Below, piece by piece: positions 1 to 8,983 of a DNA stretch of 47,198 nucleotides. The position numbers were made by a program, and so were the translations under genes. The number at the start of each line of letters is the position of its first letter. Within the stretch, counting starts at the first letter, position 1. The stretch is from Nitrospiraceae bacterium (GTDB lineage Bacteria; Nitrospirota; Thermodesulfovibrionia; Thermodesulfovibrionales; UBA6898). Below the pieces are notes generated by a model. That model saw only the letters and a program-made list of their open reading frames with translations, was not told the DNA's origin and did no database searches. The stretch lies in NCBI GenBank assembly GCA_020347665.1, contig CP070737.1:2205601-2252798 (forward strand), in the 5' to 3' direction.

Positions 1-307
1 ATAAGTCTCAGGAACTATCTGTTAGTGTGATCTAACGCATAAGAGGGGGGAATTCACGCCTTTGTTTGTGTTGATTTCAGTCCGGTCTTCTTTTGAGAAA
101 GTTTTAAAAATATTTTTCAGAAAGAAAGTATTTTTCTCAGCATTAACACTTACAATCGAAGTCCGTAATGTTTTCCCATGATTAAATCGGAAAAAACCCG
201 GGAGTAATGCATGATGGAAACGACGATATCACAAACAAGGCATATTAAAAGCCTGAGAACTTATTTGTTCACGTGCTGGGTTGTTAGGTGTTCAACAAAA
301 AGGTGAA
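1..307. other. Non-coding, AT-rich stretch at window edge
   Basis: I see no coding region, RNA gene or convincing promoter here. There are A/T runs and a weak inverted repeat (GAGAAA near 95, TTTCTC near 134) whose arms are too short and too far apart to call a terminator. It lies downstream of the minus-strand HEAT-repeat gene, so part of it may be that gene's 3' untranslated region. A gene ending just outside the window cannot be excluded. Confidence 0.5.
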
Positions 308-775
308 TTATGTATTCTGGAGTCTTTTAATAGCAGTCTCCGCTGCATGAGATACCAGCTTGTCATCATCTGAAAGAGCGTGCTCAAGTGCCTGTAAAAC
401 CCCAGTACCACCTATCTGCTCGAGACTGTTGACAGCGCTTTTTCTGAACCTGTAAGAAGCGTCGTTAAGAGCCTTTACGAGATGGGGAATTGCCTTAGGT
501 GTCCGCAGCATGCCCAGTGCCTTTGCCGCGCTTTTTCTTGGACGATCAGATGGATCCTTAAGTAATTCGATGAGGAAAGGTGCAGCATCTTTTGCTCCAA
601 TTTCTCCAAGAGCGTAAGCAGCATTACTTCTGACAGTCATATTTGAATCATTGAGCGCGTCGACCAAAGGGTGCATGGCTCTTATGTCACACAGCTTTCC
701 AAGATCCGCTGCTGCTTTTGCCCTCCCGAGTCCGGGTCCTTTTTTTAGTTCATCAATCAGCTGTTCGTACTGCAT
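308..775 (-). CDS. HEAT-repeat protein (PBS lyase-type repeats)
   Basis: About 155 residues made almost entirely of roughly 31-residue HEAT repeats, seen as recurring patterns such as 'LVDALNDSNMTVRSNAAYAL', 'LIELLKDPSDRPRKSAAKAL' and 'LVKALNDASYRFRKSAVNSL'. Such repeats form an alpha-solenoid used for protein-protein contacts; no catalytic site is visible. The start chosen is the ATG giving MQYEQLIDEL, because GGGAG lies about 8 bases upstream; an upstream ATG (MWEKEM) and TTG are also in frame. Similarity to phycobilisome lyases is only at repeat level. It is the last gene of the minus-strand group and its partner is unknown. Confidence 0.8.
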   Translation of the reverse strand: MQYEQLIDELKKGPGLGRAKAAADLGKLCDIRAMHPLVDALNDSNMTVRSNAAYALGEIGAKDAAPFLIELLKDPSDRPRKSAAKALGMLRTPKAIPHLVKALNDASYRFRKSAVNSLEQIGGTGVLQALEHALSDDDKLVSHAAETAIKRLQNT

Positions 776-927
776 TTCTTTCTCCCACATGTTCTGCAAT
801 ATTGGTGTTCTTTATTCTTTCATCTTTCCGGTAACCTTAAACGTAAAGGGGTGTCTCAATTCTTGCAGACAACCCCTTATATATTAAATCCATTACATAT
901 TGCAGAATTATAATTTATTGGTACCTG

Positions 928-1218
928 TCAGTAATCTTCCCCCTCATATTCGAACTCACCGACGGGCCGTTTAAACGTGTAATTAAACGGGTCTTCTATG
1001 AGAACTTTTTGTGTCTCATGAACATTGTTCCCAAGCATAGAGAATGGAAACGATACGATAAACAGAGATGTTCCAACTACTAACGAAGCAAGGCCAAGCG
1101 GTCTCATGAGAAGCGTGTCAGCGGCTATAGCTTCGGTTTTATCACTCTCAAAAGCCAATGCCATAGCTGGAGTAAAGGCAATAATAAACGATAATAGTAT
1201 AAGCAGCAGGTTTTTCAT
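928..1218 (-). CDS. Small exported/membrane protein, conserved hypothetical
   Basis: 96 residues with an N-terminal signal sequence (about residues 1-22, ending near AMALAFES) and a second hydrophobic stretch at about 41-62 (PLGLASLVVGTSLFIVSFPF). The ADTLLMRPLGL segment and the C-terminal 'YTFKRPVGEFEY' resemble a family of small proteins found in proteobacteria that is often loosely labelled 'multidrug transporter'; that label has no mechanistic support here. A ribosome-binding site (GGAGG) lies just upstream of the ATG. It stands alone between the methyltransferase and the HEAT gene, with about 150 bases of non-coding DNA on each side. Function unknown; probably inner-membrane or periplasmic. 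Confidence 0.75.
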   Translation of the reverse strand: MKNLLLILLSFIIAFTPAMALAFESDKTEAIAADTLLMRPLGLASLVVGTSLFIVSFPFSMLGNNVHETQKVLIEDPFNYTFKRPVGEFEYEGEDY

Positions 1219-1384
1219 TTATATACCTCCTTTATTGATAATTATCATGTTTTGGTAAGATCCTATTTGCAACTTACTTACAAAGTAACTGAAAGTTTTT
1301 TTCTTGTCAATAAAATATTCTTGTGTATACATTCTGCATACATCTAGCACCATGTTATCCCAGGAGATAATTGCCTCAAAATCA

Positions 1385-2350
1385 CTATTTTTTTCTGCCG
1401 TTCATAAAAACATAATCATCATTAATAGCTTTTCTGACAGCAATATATCCTGATTGCTTTAGCCATGAACCTATCTCGGTCGGCGTATATGTTCTTCCTC
1501 CCATGGTATTAACGAGCATATTTATGGCAAAAAGAGCACCTGACAGCGGAGACGTTCTGGTTTCATGCAGAAGAAATTCCTGTACCACAACCCTTCCCCC
1601 TCTGTTGAGTGCGCGGCAACTCTTCTTGAGTATGGAAACTGATGCTTTTGCACTGTACGCATGGAAAATGTGAGAAATGAATATGAGATCATAACCATTC
1701 CCCAGGTCATCAGTGCAGAAATCCCCAGGGAGTAGTCTGATACGGGTTTTAACACCAGCTTTTATTATCAGTTTTTTGGCTATTTTCAGAGTTTCCGGAT
1801 AATCCATAAGTGTGACATGTATATTTTTCTTAGCAAAGGCAATTGAATAGGTCCCGGGTCCGCCGCCGAGATCAAGAACACGCGTAACACCTCTTAAATT
1901 GATGTGTCGTAACACGTCTGATACCCTCGGAACGGAAAGATTATGCATACCCATAATAAACGATCTATGATCAAAGGATTTCTTAAACGGCTTCCCGGTT
2001 TTGAGGACAGTATTAAGACCTGACCAGTTGTCCCAGAGGACATTATAATGGCTGATAATGTCACCCTGATAATCCGGTTTTCCCGAAACAAGATACTGCG
2101 AGGCAAGAGCAGCGTTTTTATATGTACCTTTTATCTTTTTTAGCAGGGAAAGAGCTACCAGGCTGTTCAACAGCAGTTCAGTCGCTCGTTTGTCAGTTGA
2201 GAGTTTTCTCGAGAGCTGTAAAGCCGTTTTTCCGGGCTCTTCGAGATGATCAAATATTCTAAAAGCATTTGCCGTAAGCAGAATCCGTGATGCGGTAAAC
2301 GATGCTAATTGCCTGAGACGGTTGAGGTCTTCCTTCGCCGTTTTTTGCAC
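1385..2350 (-). CDS. SAM-dependent O-methyltransferase (HIOMT/TcmN-like)
   Basis: 321 residues with the two-part layout of the plant/bacterial O-methyltransferase 2 family. An N-terminal winged-helix dimerisation domain (about 10-100, with 'ATELLLNSLVALSLL') precedes a Rossmann methyltransferase domain with the SAM-binding glycine loop VLDLGGGPGTYS (about residue 160), an acidic 'LMDYPETL' and 'LLPGDFCTDD'. It should methylate a small hydroxylated or quinone-type substrate; the substrate cannot be read from sequence. The GTG start overlaps the TAG stop of the upstream PpiD-like gene by one base (TAGTG), so the two are translationally coupled. No biosynthetic cluster surrounds it. Confidence 0.85.
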   Translation of the reverse strand: MQKTAKEDLNRLRQLASFTASRILLTANAFRIFDHLEEPGKTALQLSRKLSTDKRATELLLNSLVALSLLKKIKGTYKNAALASQYLVSGKPDYQGDIISHYNVLWDNWSGLNTVLKTGKPFKKSFDHRSFIMGMHNLSVPRVSDVLRHINLRGVTRVLDLGGGPGTYSIAFAKKNIHVTLMDYPETLKIAKKLIIKAGVKTRIRLLPGDFCTDDLGNGYDLIFISHIFHAYSAKASVSILKKSCRALNRGGRVVVQEFLLHETRTSPLSGALFAINMLVNTMGGRTYTPTEIGSWLKQSGYIAVRKAINDDYVFMNGRKK

Positions 2351-3012
2351 TATATAAGCTCATCGTAAATTGTTATCTTCATGCTTTTTTTTCTGCCGGC
2401 AATATATGATTTTATAGTCCGCTCTTCAAAATCTTTTACCATGGCTTCCCTTACGGCGTCCAGCGTTTGTTGATTTGATGAAAAAGACGTTAGTTTGTCT
2501 TCAGGAATGTAAGCTGTAAGTTTGATGAGCTGTCTGGCTTTTGTGATGAGCCGTTCCTCACGTTTTATTGATTCATATGCCTCCGCCGTAATGCGTGAAT
2601 ATTTCAACGTTCTGAAATAAAGATCCCTGTCAAAGACCCCATCTTTCAAAAAAGAGGGTTCATGCTTTATGGCGTCATGAAGTTCTTCATCGGTAACCGT
2701 AATGCCCAGTTCCTGTGCAATTACCAGCAGCACCCTGTTTTCTATCAGCGTGTTTAAAACGTTTTTTCTTATATTGAGTTTTTGTTCCATCGCTTCATCA
2801 AAATCGTCTTTGTAGATATCACGGTAAAACCGCAATGCCCGGTCATATGCCCGCCAGTATTCTTCGGCAGGTATTTTATGGTTATCAAGCTCGGCAATGA
2901 CATTTGATGTATTCTGATCAACAGTTCCTACTCCCCAAAAAATAAAGGAGAGAATGACGATGAAAAATAACACATAAAAATATTTTGCATGCTGTCGCAT
3001 GGATTTAAGCAT
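2350..3012 (-). CDS. PpiD/SurA-type N-terminal chaperone domain, membrane-anchored, no PPIase domain
   Basis: 220 residues. A cytoplasmic N-terminus is followed by one transmembrane helix (about 12-32, 'YFYVLFFIVILSFIFWGVGT') and then a helical SurA_N/PpiD_N-like region in the periplasm (for example 'NTLIENRVLLVIAQELGITVTDEEL'). PpiD and SurA help outer-membrane and exported proteins fold. Those family members normally carry one or more parvulin domains of about 90 residues; none is present here, so this is a short chaperone-only form rather than an isomerase. It begins 5 bases after the NUDIX stop codon and is coupled to the following methyltransferase gene. Confidence 0.78.
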   Translation of the reverse strand: MLKSMRQHAKYFYVLFFIVILSFIFWGVGTVDQNTSNVIAELDNHKIPAEEYWRAYDRALRFYRDIYKDDFDEAMEQKLNIRKNVLNTLIENRVLLVIAQELGITVTDEELHDAIKHEPSFLKDGVFDRDLYFRTLKYSRITAEAYESIKREERLITKARQLIKLTAYIPEDKLTSFSSNQQTLDAVREAMVKDFEERTIKSYIAGRKKSMKITIYDELI

Positions 3013-3016
3013 TTAA

Positions 3017-3424
3017 TCAGTACCTCCCTTTAAAATAATCACTGAGAATGTTTCTGTGGTCAAACGCTATATCTTTCGGAAGCGTATCCTCATGAAAAAC
3101 GCCGAGCTCTGCAGCGTCATCTCCGGCCTCTGCCCTACCTGAGGCATGCGCCAGGAATACCGTTGAAATGGTATGTTGTCTCGGGTCCCGGTGAGGAGCA
3201 GAATAACTGTGAAACTGACGTATAAGCCGAACATCCAGTCCGGTCTCCTCCTGTGCCTCACGTGATGCCGCCTGTTCCAGTGTTTCACCGTAATCGACAA
3301 ACCCGCCAGGGAGAGCCCATCCTTCAGGGGGATTCTTTCGTTTTATCAAGACGATGCCGTTCCTATAGGAAATGATGATGTCTACTGTGGGGACTGGATT
3401 TCTGCGATTACGGGCTGTTTTCAA
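3017..3424 (-). CDS. NUDIX hydrolase
   Basis: The NUDIX box is complete: GFVDYGE, then seven residues, then REAQEETGL, matching Gx5Ex7REUxEExGU. The enzyme should hydrolyse a nucleoside-diphosphate-linked substrate with divalent metal; the N-terminal '[20 protein letters not shown]' and 'GWALPGG' resemble ADP-ribose pyrophosphatase-like or general NTP-cleaning members. The frame stays open upstream to 3481, deep inside hfq, with an ATG at 3469. I chose the TTG at 3424, which leaves only a 17-base overlap with hfq and an ordinary NUDIX N-terminus. The start is uncertain; the family assignment is not. Confidence 0.85.
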   Translation of the reverse strand: MKTARNRRNPVPTVDIIISYRNGIVLIKRKNPPEGWALPGGFVDYGETLEQAASREAQEETGLDVRLIRQFHSYSAPHRDPRQHTISTVFLAHASGRAEAGDDAAELGVFHEDTLPKDIAFDHRNILSDYFKGRY

Positions 3425-3641
3425 ATCTGAGGTCAATATCCTTCTCAGGAACGATTGTAGATACGGCATGCTTGTAAACAAGTTGCTGAGAAGTTTCTTT
3501 TAGCAGGATGACAAATGTATCAAACCCCTTGATGAGCCCCTTCAGTCGAACTCCATTCGTAAGATAAACCACAACCGGAATCTTATCTTTTCTTAACTGG
3601 TTCAGATAATTATCCTGGAGGCTCTGCACTTTGCCCGACAT
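3408..3641 (-). CDS. hfq: RNA chaperone Hfq
   Basis: 77 residues, typical for Hfq. The Sm1 region ([20 protein letters not shown], with '[19 protein letters not shown]') and the Sm2 signature '[14 protein letters not shown]' are both clear; YKHA(I/V)ST is diagnostic. Hfq forms a hexameric ring that pairs small regulatory RNAs with mRNAs. The ATG is preceded by GGGAG at good distance. It sits directly downstream of miaA, the classic mutL-miaA-hfq order seen in many Gram-negative bacteria, which supports cotranscription. Confidence 0.97.
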   Translation of the reverse strand: MSGKVQSLQDNYLNQLRKDKIPVVVYLTNGVRLKGLIKGFDTFVILLKETSQQLVYKHAVSTIVPEKDIDLRFENSP

Positions 3642-3712
3642 TTTGTGATCTCCCTCATGTGTGTTGATAATTTACATTAAATTATTTTGCCCAATTATGC
3701 AAGGTTTTTCCA

Positions 3713-4666
3713 TTACAAGAGCGTTGTGAGTTGTCCGAGATTGCCGGTAATGTTATGTTCTAAAAGCGTATCCGTAATCATACGGCATATTGTCTCACTG
3801 TTATGGACACCTGATATGTCAACCCAGTGAATTGCAGGATCTTTCCGGAACCAGGTTAACTGTCTTTTTGCGTATCTCTTTGTATTTCTCTTGACCAGCC
3901 TGATTGCCTCTTCTCTGGATATGTTTTCTGAGAGATATTGAGCAATCTCCTTGTAGCCAATTGCCTGCAGAGGAGTCCTGTCAGGAATCATGTCCAGAAT
4001 GGTGGATACTTCCTGAATAAGACCAGACGCAATCATGCTGTCAACACGTTCTTCAAGCATCCGGTACAGTTCGCTTCTGTCGCGTATAAGGCCAATTCTT
4101 TTAAATGTATACGGGAGTGGGTTTGTAAACATTCTTTGCATTGAAGACATTTTTGATTTCGTGTTGATGCAGACCTCCAGTGCCCGGACAATCCGGCGTG
4201 TATCATTACTTTTAATATTTTCCGCAGTCGCAGGATCCATGTGACGGAGATGGGAATATAAAATGCCTTTTTCGTTTTTTTCCATTGATAGCATCTCGTC
4301 TCTCAAGGTCTGGTCAGCCGGAGGGCCGCGAAATAAACCCCGTGTCAGCGCTGTGATATAGAGACCGGTTCCGCCGACGATGATTGGCAGAAGCCCCTTC
4401 TGGTGCAGCTGCTCAATAATGGGCACGACTGTTGTCAGATACTGGCCAACACTGTATGATTCGGTCGGGCTTACAATGTCGATCATGTGATGGCGGACCT
4501 CTTCCCTGATCCTGGCAGGGGGTTTGGCAGTACCGATATCCATACCCCGATATATCTGCATAGAATCTGCACTTATTATTTCTGTTGCAAGACGCCTGGC
4601 AAGCAGTATTGATGCGCCGGTTTTCCCAACACCGGTAGGCCCGAGAATGATGATGACTTTATTCAT
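3713..4666 (-). CDS. miaA: tRNA dimethylallyltransferase MiaA
   Basis: 317 residues from the ATG whose A overlaps the mutL stop (ATGA). MiaA transfers dimethylallyl from DMAPP to A37 of tRNAs that read UNN codons. Visible motifs: P-loop GPTGVGKT (residues 8-15), 'ISADSMQIYRGMDIGTAKP' for substrate recognition, 'PIIVGGTGLYITAL', and the C-terminal 'RNTKRYAKRQLTWFRKD'. A frame continues upstream into mutL (to 4735) but that extension has no family counterpart, so the shorter start is preferred. Downstream hfq follows after about 70 bases. Confidence 0.96.
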   Translation of the reverse strand: MNKVIIILGPTGVGKTGASILLARRLATEIISADSMQIYRGMDIGTAKPPARIREEVRHHMIDIVSPTESYSVGQYLTTVVPIIEQLHQKGLLPIIVGGTGLYITALTRGLFRGPPADQTLRDEMLSMEKNEKGILYSHLRHMDPATAENIKSNDTRRIVRALEVCINTKSKMSSMQRMFTNPLPYTFKRIGLIRDRSELYRMLEERVDSMIASGLIQEVSTILDMIPDRTPLQAIGYKEIAQYLSENISREEAIRLVKRNTKRYAKRQLTWFRKDPAIHWVDISGVHNSETICRMITDTLLEHNITGNLGQLTTLL

Positions 4667-6345
4667 TTTCTTTTGAACAGTCTGTTTAGGTCGTCGAAGG
4701 TAAAAAAGATTCTGGTAGGTCTCCCATGCGGACACTGGTCAGGGTGCTCCGTATTTTCCAGATCAGAGATTAAAGATGAAATTGCTTCGGTGCCCAATAT
4801 CTCTTTACCCCTTATGGAACGGTGACAGGCAACGAGAGCCGCAAGGTCTTTTTTAAGAGACGTTTTTGAAACTGAACCATCTATGAGTCCTGAGGCAATG
4901 TCAGAAAGTATACTCTCCAGGTCTGCGTTGAAGAATTCTTCCGGAACTGATCTGACCACAATAGTATTTTGGCCGAAGTCATCGATTTCAATACCAAGGG
5001 CGCTCAGTGCATCTCTGTTCTTCAATAAAATGCTATATTCCTTTGCCGAAAACCTCATCTGTTTCGGAAAGAGTAGCTGCATGGATGCGATGGTGCTGCT
5101 TTTGAGTAGTTTTTCGAAGAGAACCCGTTCGTGTGCAGCATGGTGGTCTATAATGGTCAGTCCTCCTTTGCCTGAAATCGCTATAAACGTATCTCCGATA
5201 TAAAGGGACGGTGAAATGTGCTTGTAGGGAAGTTCGAGGTTTTCTGAGATTACCGATGCTGCATCACCGCTATCAAACGTTTGATGACGGAGATGATCTG
5301 TCTCCTCTGAATAATCTGACGCAGGTGGCCCGGTGAATTCCCGGGTGAATTCTCTCCGACCACGCTGAACGCTGTTTCTGACTTCTCTGATTATTATCCT
5401 GTATATGGTTTCTTTTTCGGCAAACCGTACTTCTCTTTTTGTTGGGTGCACATTGACGTCTACAATATGGGGATCAATAGTAAGAAGAATAACATATATC
5501 GGGTGCCGGTCCTGAGGCAATATTCCTTCGAATGCCTTATAAACAGCATGGGCAATGGACGGTTCCCTCACCGGCCTTCTGTTAATGAATATGAACTGAT
5601 GTCCTTTGCTTTTTCTGAAATTTTGATGGTCTGATACAAATGCATGAAATGCGATGCCACTATCTGCATGTTGCATTTCAGTCAGCCCGGCTACAAAATC
5701 ACTCCCGAAAATCTGGACAAGACGTTCTCTCACACCTGAGGCTGACGCAAGGTTCATGGTATCCTGATTGTCAACGGTCAGCGTAAAGGCAATCTGGGGA
5801 CTGGGAATTGCCAACCGGGTAACGGTATCAATAATATGATAAAGCTCTGTATGAGTTGATTTCAGAAATTTCTTCCGTGCCGGTGTATTATAAAAAAGAT
5901 CTTTTACTTCGATTGATGTCCCGGGGTATGGCGGCGCATCTTTCACGTTTTTGATTTCCGCCCCACGTATCTCAATCAACGTCCCCTGGGCAGCTGAGCC
6001 TGATCCGGTATGTACTTGAATTTTTGAAACAGAAGCTATTGCCGGAAGCGCCTCACCCCTAAAGCCGAGGGTATTGATGGCAAAGAGATCAGTCTCCTGG
6101 ATCAGTTTGCTTGTGGCATGCCTCTCGAATGCTTTCAGGGCGTCTTCTTTATCCATTCCCGTGCCATTATCAGAGACCCTTATGAGATGTTTGCCGCCGG
6201 AGCGAACGTCAATAATTATTTCGGAGCTGCCTGCATCAATCGCATTTTCAATGAGTTCCTTAACGACCGATGCCGGCCGTTCTACCACTTCACCTGCTGC
6301 AATTTTATTTCTTAAATCTGTTGGGAGGACCTTAATACACGGCAT
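4663..6345 (-). CDS. mutL: DNA mismatch repair protein MutL (endonuclease type)
   Basis: 560 residues. The GHKL ATPase N-terminus is intact ('LRNKIAAGEVVERPASVVKE', NAIDAGSS, DNGTGM, 'TLGFRGEALPAIASVSK'). In the C-terminal dimerisation domain the motif DHHAAHERVLFE fits D(Q/H)HAx2Ex4E, and ACHRSIRGKE and CPHGRPT are also present. These three motifs are the metal-binding nicking site found in MutL proteins of bacteria that lack MutH, so this MutL should itself nick the mismatch-containing strand. It heads the minus-strand run and overlaps miaA by four bases. Confidence 0.97.
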   Translation of the reverse strand: MPCIKVLPTDLRNKIAAGEVVERPASVVKELIENAIDAGSSEIIIDVRSGGKHLIRVSDNGTGMDKEDALKAFERHATSKLIQETDLFAINTLGFRGEALPAIASVSKIQVHTGSGSAAQGTLIEIRGAEIKNVKDAPPYPGTSIEVKDLFYNTPARKKFLKSTHTELYHIIDTVTRLAIPSPQIAFTLTVDNQDTMNLASASGVRERLVQIFGSDFVAGLTEMQHADSGIAFHAFVSDHQNFRKSKGHQFIFINRRPVREPSIAHAVYKAFEGILPQDRHPIYVILLTIDPHIVDVNVHPTKREVRFAEKETIYRIIIREVRNSVQRGRREFTREFTGPPASDYSEETDHLRHQTFDSGDAASVISENLELPYKHISPSLYIGDTFIAISGKGGLTIIDHHAAHERVLFEKLLKSSTIASMQLLFPKQMRFSAKEYSILLKNRDALSALGIEIDDFGQNTIVVRSVPEEFFNADLESILSDIASGLIDGSVSKTSLKKDLAALVACHRSIRGKEILGTEAISSLISDLENTEHPDQCPHGRPTRIFFTFDDLNRLFKRK

Positions 6346-6445
6346 AAAATAGTATAAACGTTATGAAAACCAAATACAAAAAGGCGCCAGGATGCTGAGT
6401 ATTCACATTGCTGCTTACAGCATCGGAAGGGACCATCAAGAATTA

Positions 6446-6454
6446 TGATATAAT
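6446..6454 (+). promoter_or_regulatory. Extended -10 promoter for proA
   Basis: TGATATAAT fits the extended -10 consensus TGnTATAAT. It lies in the 159-base divergent gap between mutL and proA, about 50 bases before the proA ATG. No good -35 box is present 17 bases upstream, which is usual for extended -10 promoters. Confidence 0.5.
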
Positions 6455-6504
6455 GCATAGTACGTTACGAGTATAAATCAAATTCATACGGCAGGAGAAA
6501 CGGT

Positions 6505-7761
6505 ATGGACTTAAAGTCATTTGTGCTATCGAAGGCTGAAGAAGCGCGGGTCGGCGGCCGGGCAATTGGCAAGGTTTCTTCAGAAAAAAAGAACAGCGCT
6601 CTGATAAAGATGGCGGCAGCTGTCAAAAAAAGTGCAAAGGCACTGAAGCGGGAGAATGCAAAAGATTTAGCCTTTGGAAGGGGAAAAGGGTTATCAAAGG
6701 CATTACTTGATCGGCTTACCCTGAACGACAAGCGTATCCATGAGATGGCGGAGGGGTTGATCGAAGTTGCAGCACTCCCTGATCCGGTGGGTGAAATTAC
6801 AAAAATGTGGCAACGGCCTAATGGGATGACGGTGGGAAGAATGCGAGTGCCTATCGGGGTTATCGGAATTATCTATGAATCTCGTCCGAATGTGACCGCA
6901 GATGCAACAAGCCTCTGTCTGAAGGCGGGAAATGCGGTAATTTTACGCGGTGGGTCGGAAGCCATCCATTCGAATAAAGCAATTGTGAAGATTCTCAGGG
7001 ATGCTGCAAAGGCAGAAGGGCTTCTTCCTGGATGTGTTACGTATATTGACACCCCTGACCGGCAGGCGGTCATGGAGCTGCTGAAGCTGGAAGGGATCGT
7101 TGACCTTATTATCCCGCGGGGTGGCGAAGGACTCATACGGGCAGTTACCGAAAATTCAAGGATACCCGTGCTGAAACACTACAAAGGCGTCTGTCATGTG
7201 TTTGTTGACCGGGATGCTGATCTTGCCATGGCGCAAGACATATGCTTTAATGCGAAGGTTCAGAGGCCGGGAACATGCAATGCCATGGAGACCATGCTTG
7301 TTGATAAGCCTGTTGCAAAAGCCTTCCTGCCGACAATGATCAGGAGATTTAAAAAGGCAGGGGTAACCATTAAGGGCTGCGCAGAGACACGGCGGATAGT
7401 CTCTGCGATCGATACAGTGCAAAAAGAGGATTATTATGATGAATATCTTGACCTGATATTGAACGTGCGGGTTGTGAAAAATATTGACGAAGCAATGAAA
7501 CATGTTGCTGAATACGGTTCTGCTCATTCTGAGGCGATTGTCACAAAAGACTATGCCAAAGGCATGCGTTTCCTGAGAGAGGTTGATTCTTCCGCTGTAT
7601 TCATCAATGTGTCAACACGTTTCAATGATGGCTTTCAGTTTGGACTTGGCGCAGAAATCGGCATTTCAACTGACAAGATCCATGCGCGTGGGCCCATGGG
7701 ACTCGAGGAATTAACAAGCACGAAATTTATTGTGTTGGGTAACGGACAATTGAGAGAATAG
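6505..7761 (+). CDS. proA: Gamma-glutamyl phosphate reductase
   Basis: 418 residues, the usual ProA length. It reduces L-glutamyl-5-phosphate with NADPH to glutamate semialdehyde in proline synthesis. The aldehyde-dehydrogenase fold shows 'VPIGVIGIIYESRPNVTADA', 'GNAVILRGGSEAIHSN', the catalytic cysteine in 'QRPGTCNAMETMLVD', and the C-terminal 'FGLGAEIGISTDKIHARGPM'. A GGAG ribosome-binding site precedes the ATG. ProB is not adjacent; downstream lies nadD, an arrangement (proA-nadD-rsfS-rlmH) common in several phyla. Confidence 0.97.
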   Translation: MDLKSFVLSKAEEARVGGRAIGKVSSEKKNSALIKMAAAVKKSAKALKRENAKDLAFGRGKGLSKALLDRLTLNDKRIHEMAEGLIEVAALPDPVGEITKMWQRPNGMTVGRMRVPIGVIGIIYESRPNVTADATSLCLKAGNAVILRGGSEAIHSNKAIVKILRDAAKAEGLLPGCVTYIDTPDRQAVMELLKLEGIVDLIIPRGGEGLIRAVTENSRIPVLKHYKGVCHVFVDRDADLAMAQDICFNAKVQRPGTCNAMETMLVDKPVAKAFLPTMIRRFKKAGVTIKGCAETRRIVSAIDTVQKEDYYDEYLDLILNVRVVKNIDEAMKHVAEYGSAHSEAIVTKDYAKGMRFLREVDSSAVFINVSTRFNDGFQFGLGAEIGISTDKIHARGPMGLEELTSTKFIVLGNGQLRE

Positions 7762-7865
7762 TTATAAGAAAAGTAAGCAGTAGACAGCAGGAAGTAAGCA
7801 GAAAGAACAAAAGACAGGTTAGCTCGCCTCGGGCGGGCACGTATAATACATAAGGTAACAGCACT

Positions 7866-8522
7866 ATGAAGATCGGTATTTTCGGTGGTACGTTCAACCC
7901 GATACATTATGGGCATTTACGAGCTGCTGAAGAGGTGCGCGAGATACTCGGTCTTGAACAAATTCTTTTTATTCCCTCGGGCAGACCGCCTCTGAAATCG
8001 GGTAATATAGCTGGGGCTGTTGATCGTCTTACCATGTTGAGACTGGCAACTCAGAGAAACAGCCGCTTTACTGCTCTTGATATAGAGTGCAAACGCAGAG
8101 GAAAATCTTATACCGTGCATACCCTGGAAATGCTGCAAAAGATGTTCAAACATGCTGACCTGTACTTTATTCTCGGGATTGATGCCTTTTTGGATATTCC
8201 GAACTGGTGGAAGCCCCAGATGCTTTTTACCCTTGCTCATTTTATAATTATTTCCCGTCCTGATAACCGTTTTCAGGACCTGTATTCATCACCATATATT
8301 TCCGTAAAAAAGAGTATGCTCGACGAGCTTGATTCCGGAAAGAAAAAGATGTTTGCCGTGAGGCTGACAACGAATAAAACGGCTCACCTGATATCTGTGA
8401 CGGACGTAGCAATTTCTTCAACAGCAATTCGAAAATGGATAAAAGGCGGTCTCAGTATAAAATACCTGTTGCCAGAGGGCGTTGAATCCTATATAATTTC
8501 TAAAAGACTGTATAAACGGTAG
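7866..8522 (+). CDS. nadD: Nicotinate-nucleotide adenylyltransferase
   Basis: 218 residues. NadD adenylates nicotinate mononucleotide in NAD synthesis. The nucleotidyltransferase signature GGTFNPIHYGHLRAAEEV contains the HxGH motif, and ISSTAIRKWI near the C-terminus is the second ATP-binding motif. 'LYFILGIDAFLDIPNWWKP' is typical of the family. AAGGTAA lies upstream of the ATG. The 104-base gap after proA contains a short direct repeat (AGTAAGCAG twice) and a possible -10 (TATAAT near 7842), so nadD may have its own promoter. Confidence 0.96.
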   Translation: MKIGIFGGTFNPIHYGHLRAAEEVREILGLEQILFIPSGRPPLKSGNIAGAVDRLTMLRLATQRNSRFTALDIECKRRGKSYTVHTLEMLQKMFKHADLYFILGIDAFLDIPNWWKPQMLFTLAHFIIISRPDNRFQDLYSSPYISVKKSMLDELDSGKKKMFAVRLTTNKTAHLISVTDVAISSTAIRKWIKGGLSIKYLLPEGVESYIISKRLYKR

Positions 8523-8593
8523 ACATTCAATCTGCAGAACCTATGAGCATTCAGGTAATATCGCGCGCACCGTAAAGAAAGGAGGGATGTCTT

Positions 8594-8983
8594 TTAAAAA
8601 GTAAGGATCTGGCAGTTACAGCTGCACGCCATGCTCTTAAGAAGAAGGCTGGAGACCTCATAGTACTCGAATTAACAGGTCTCACGGTAGTCGCAGATTA
8701 CTTCTTGATCTGCTCTGCTGAAAGCACGACTCAGGTAAAAGCCATAGCAGAATACGTAGAACAGGAATTATCCAGCATCGGCATAAAACCTCGGGGAATT
8801 GAGGGGCTTGACTACAGTCATTGGGTCCTGATCGATTACGGAGATGTGATTATACATATTTTTGAGAAGGAAACACGGCATTTCTATAATCTTGAAAAAC
8901 TCTGGATGGATGCACCACTCGTGGAATTGAATGAGAATAGAGATTATATGGGTGGGAAAAACAAAAGAGCAGTTCATACGTGA
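8594..8983 (+). CDS. rsfS: Ribosomal silencing factor RsfS, start codon missing
   Basis: The body is a clear RsfS (DUF143/Iojap): 'LIVLELTGLTVVADYFLICS', 'QVKAIAEYVEQEL', 'GLDYSHWVLIDYGDVIIHIF', 'YNLEKLWMDAP'. RsfS binds L14 (uL14) and blocks 30S-50S joining in starvation. No ATG, GTG or TTG occurs in frame before the conserved region. The best-placed codon, 8 bases after GGAGG, is TTA (8594), so a TTG start may have mutated. Alternatively the ATG at 8587 is in another frame and hits TAA after five codons; removing one T from the TTTT run would join it. The C-terminus overlaps rlmH by 53 bases. Translation level is uncertain. Confidence 0.85.
   Translation, partial: LKSKDLAVTAARHALKKKAGDLIVLELTGLTVVADYFLICSAESTTQVKAIAEYVEQELSSIGIKPRGIEGLDYSHWVLIDYGDVIIHIFEKETRHFYNLEKLWMDAPLVELNENRDYMGGKNKRAVHT

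Noticed and set aside
3425-3481. Longer NUDIX protein starting inside hfq
   Set aside because: The extra 19 residues lie over the coding part of hfq, whose own sequence is strongly conserved, and they add no family feature.
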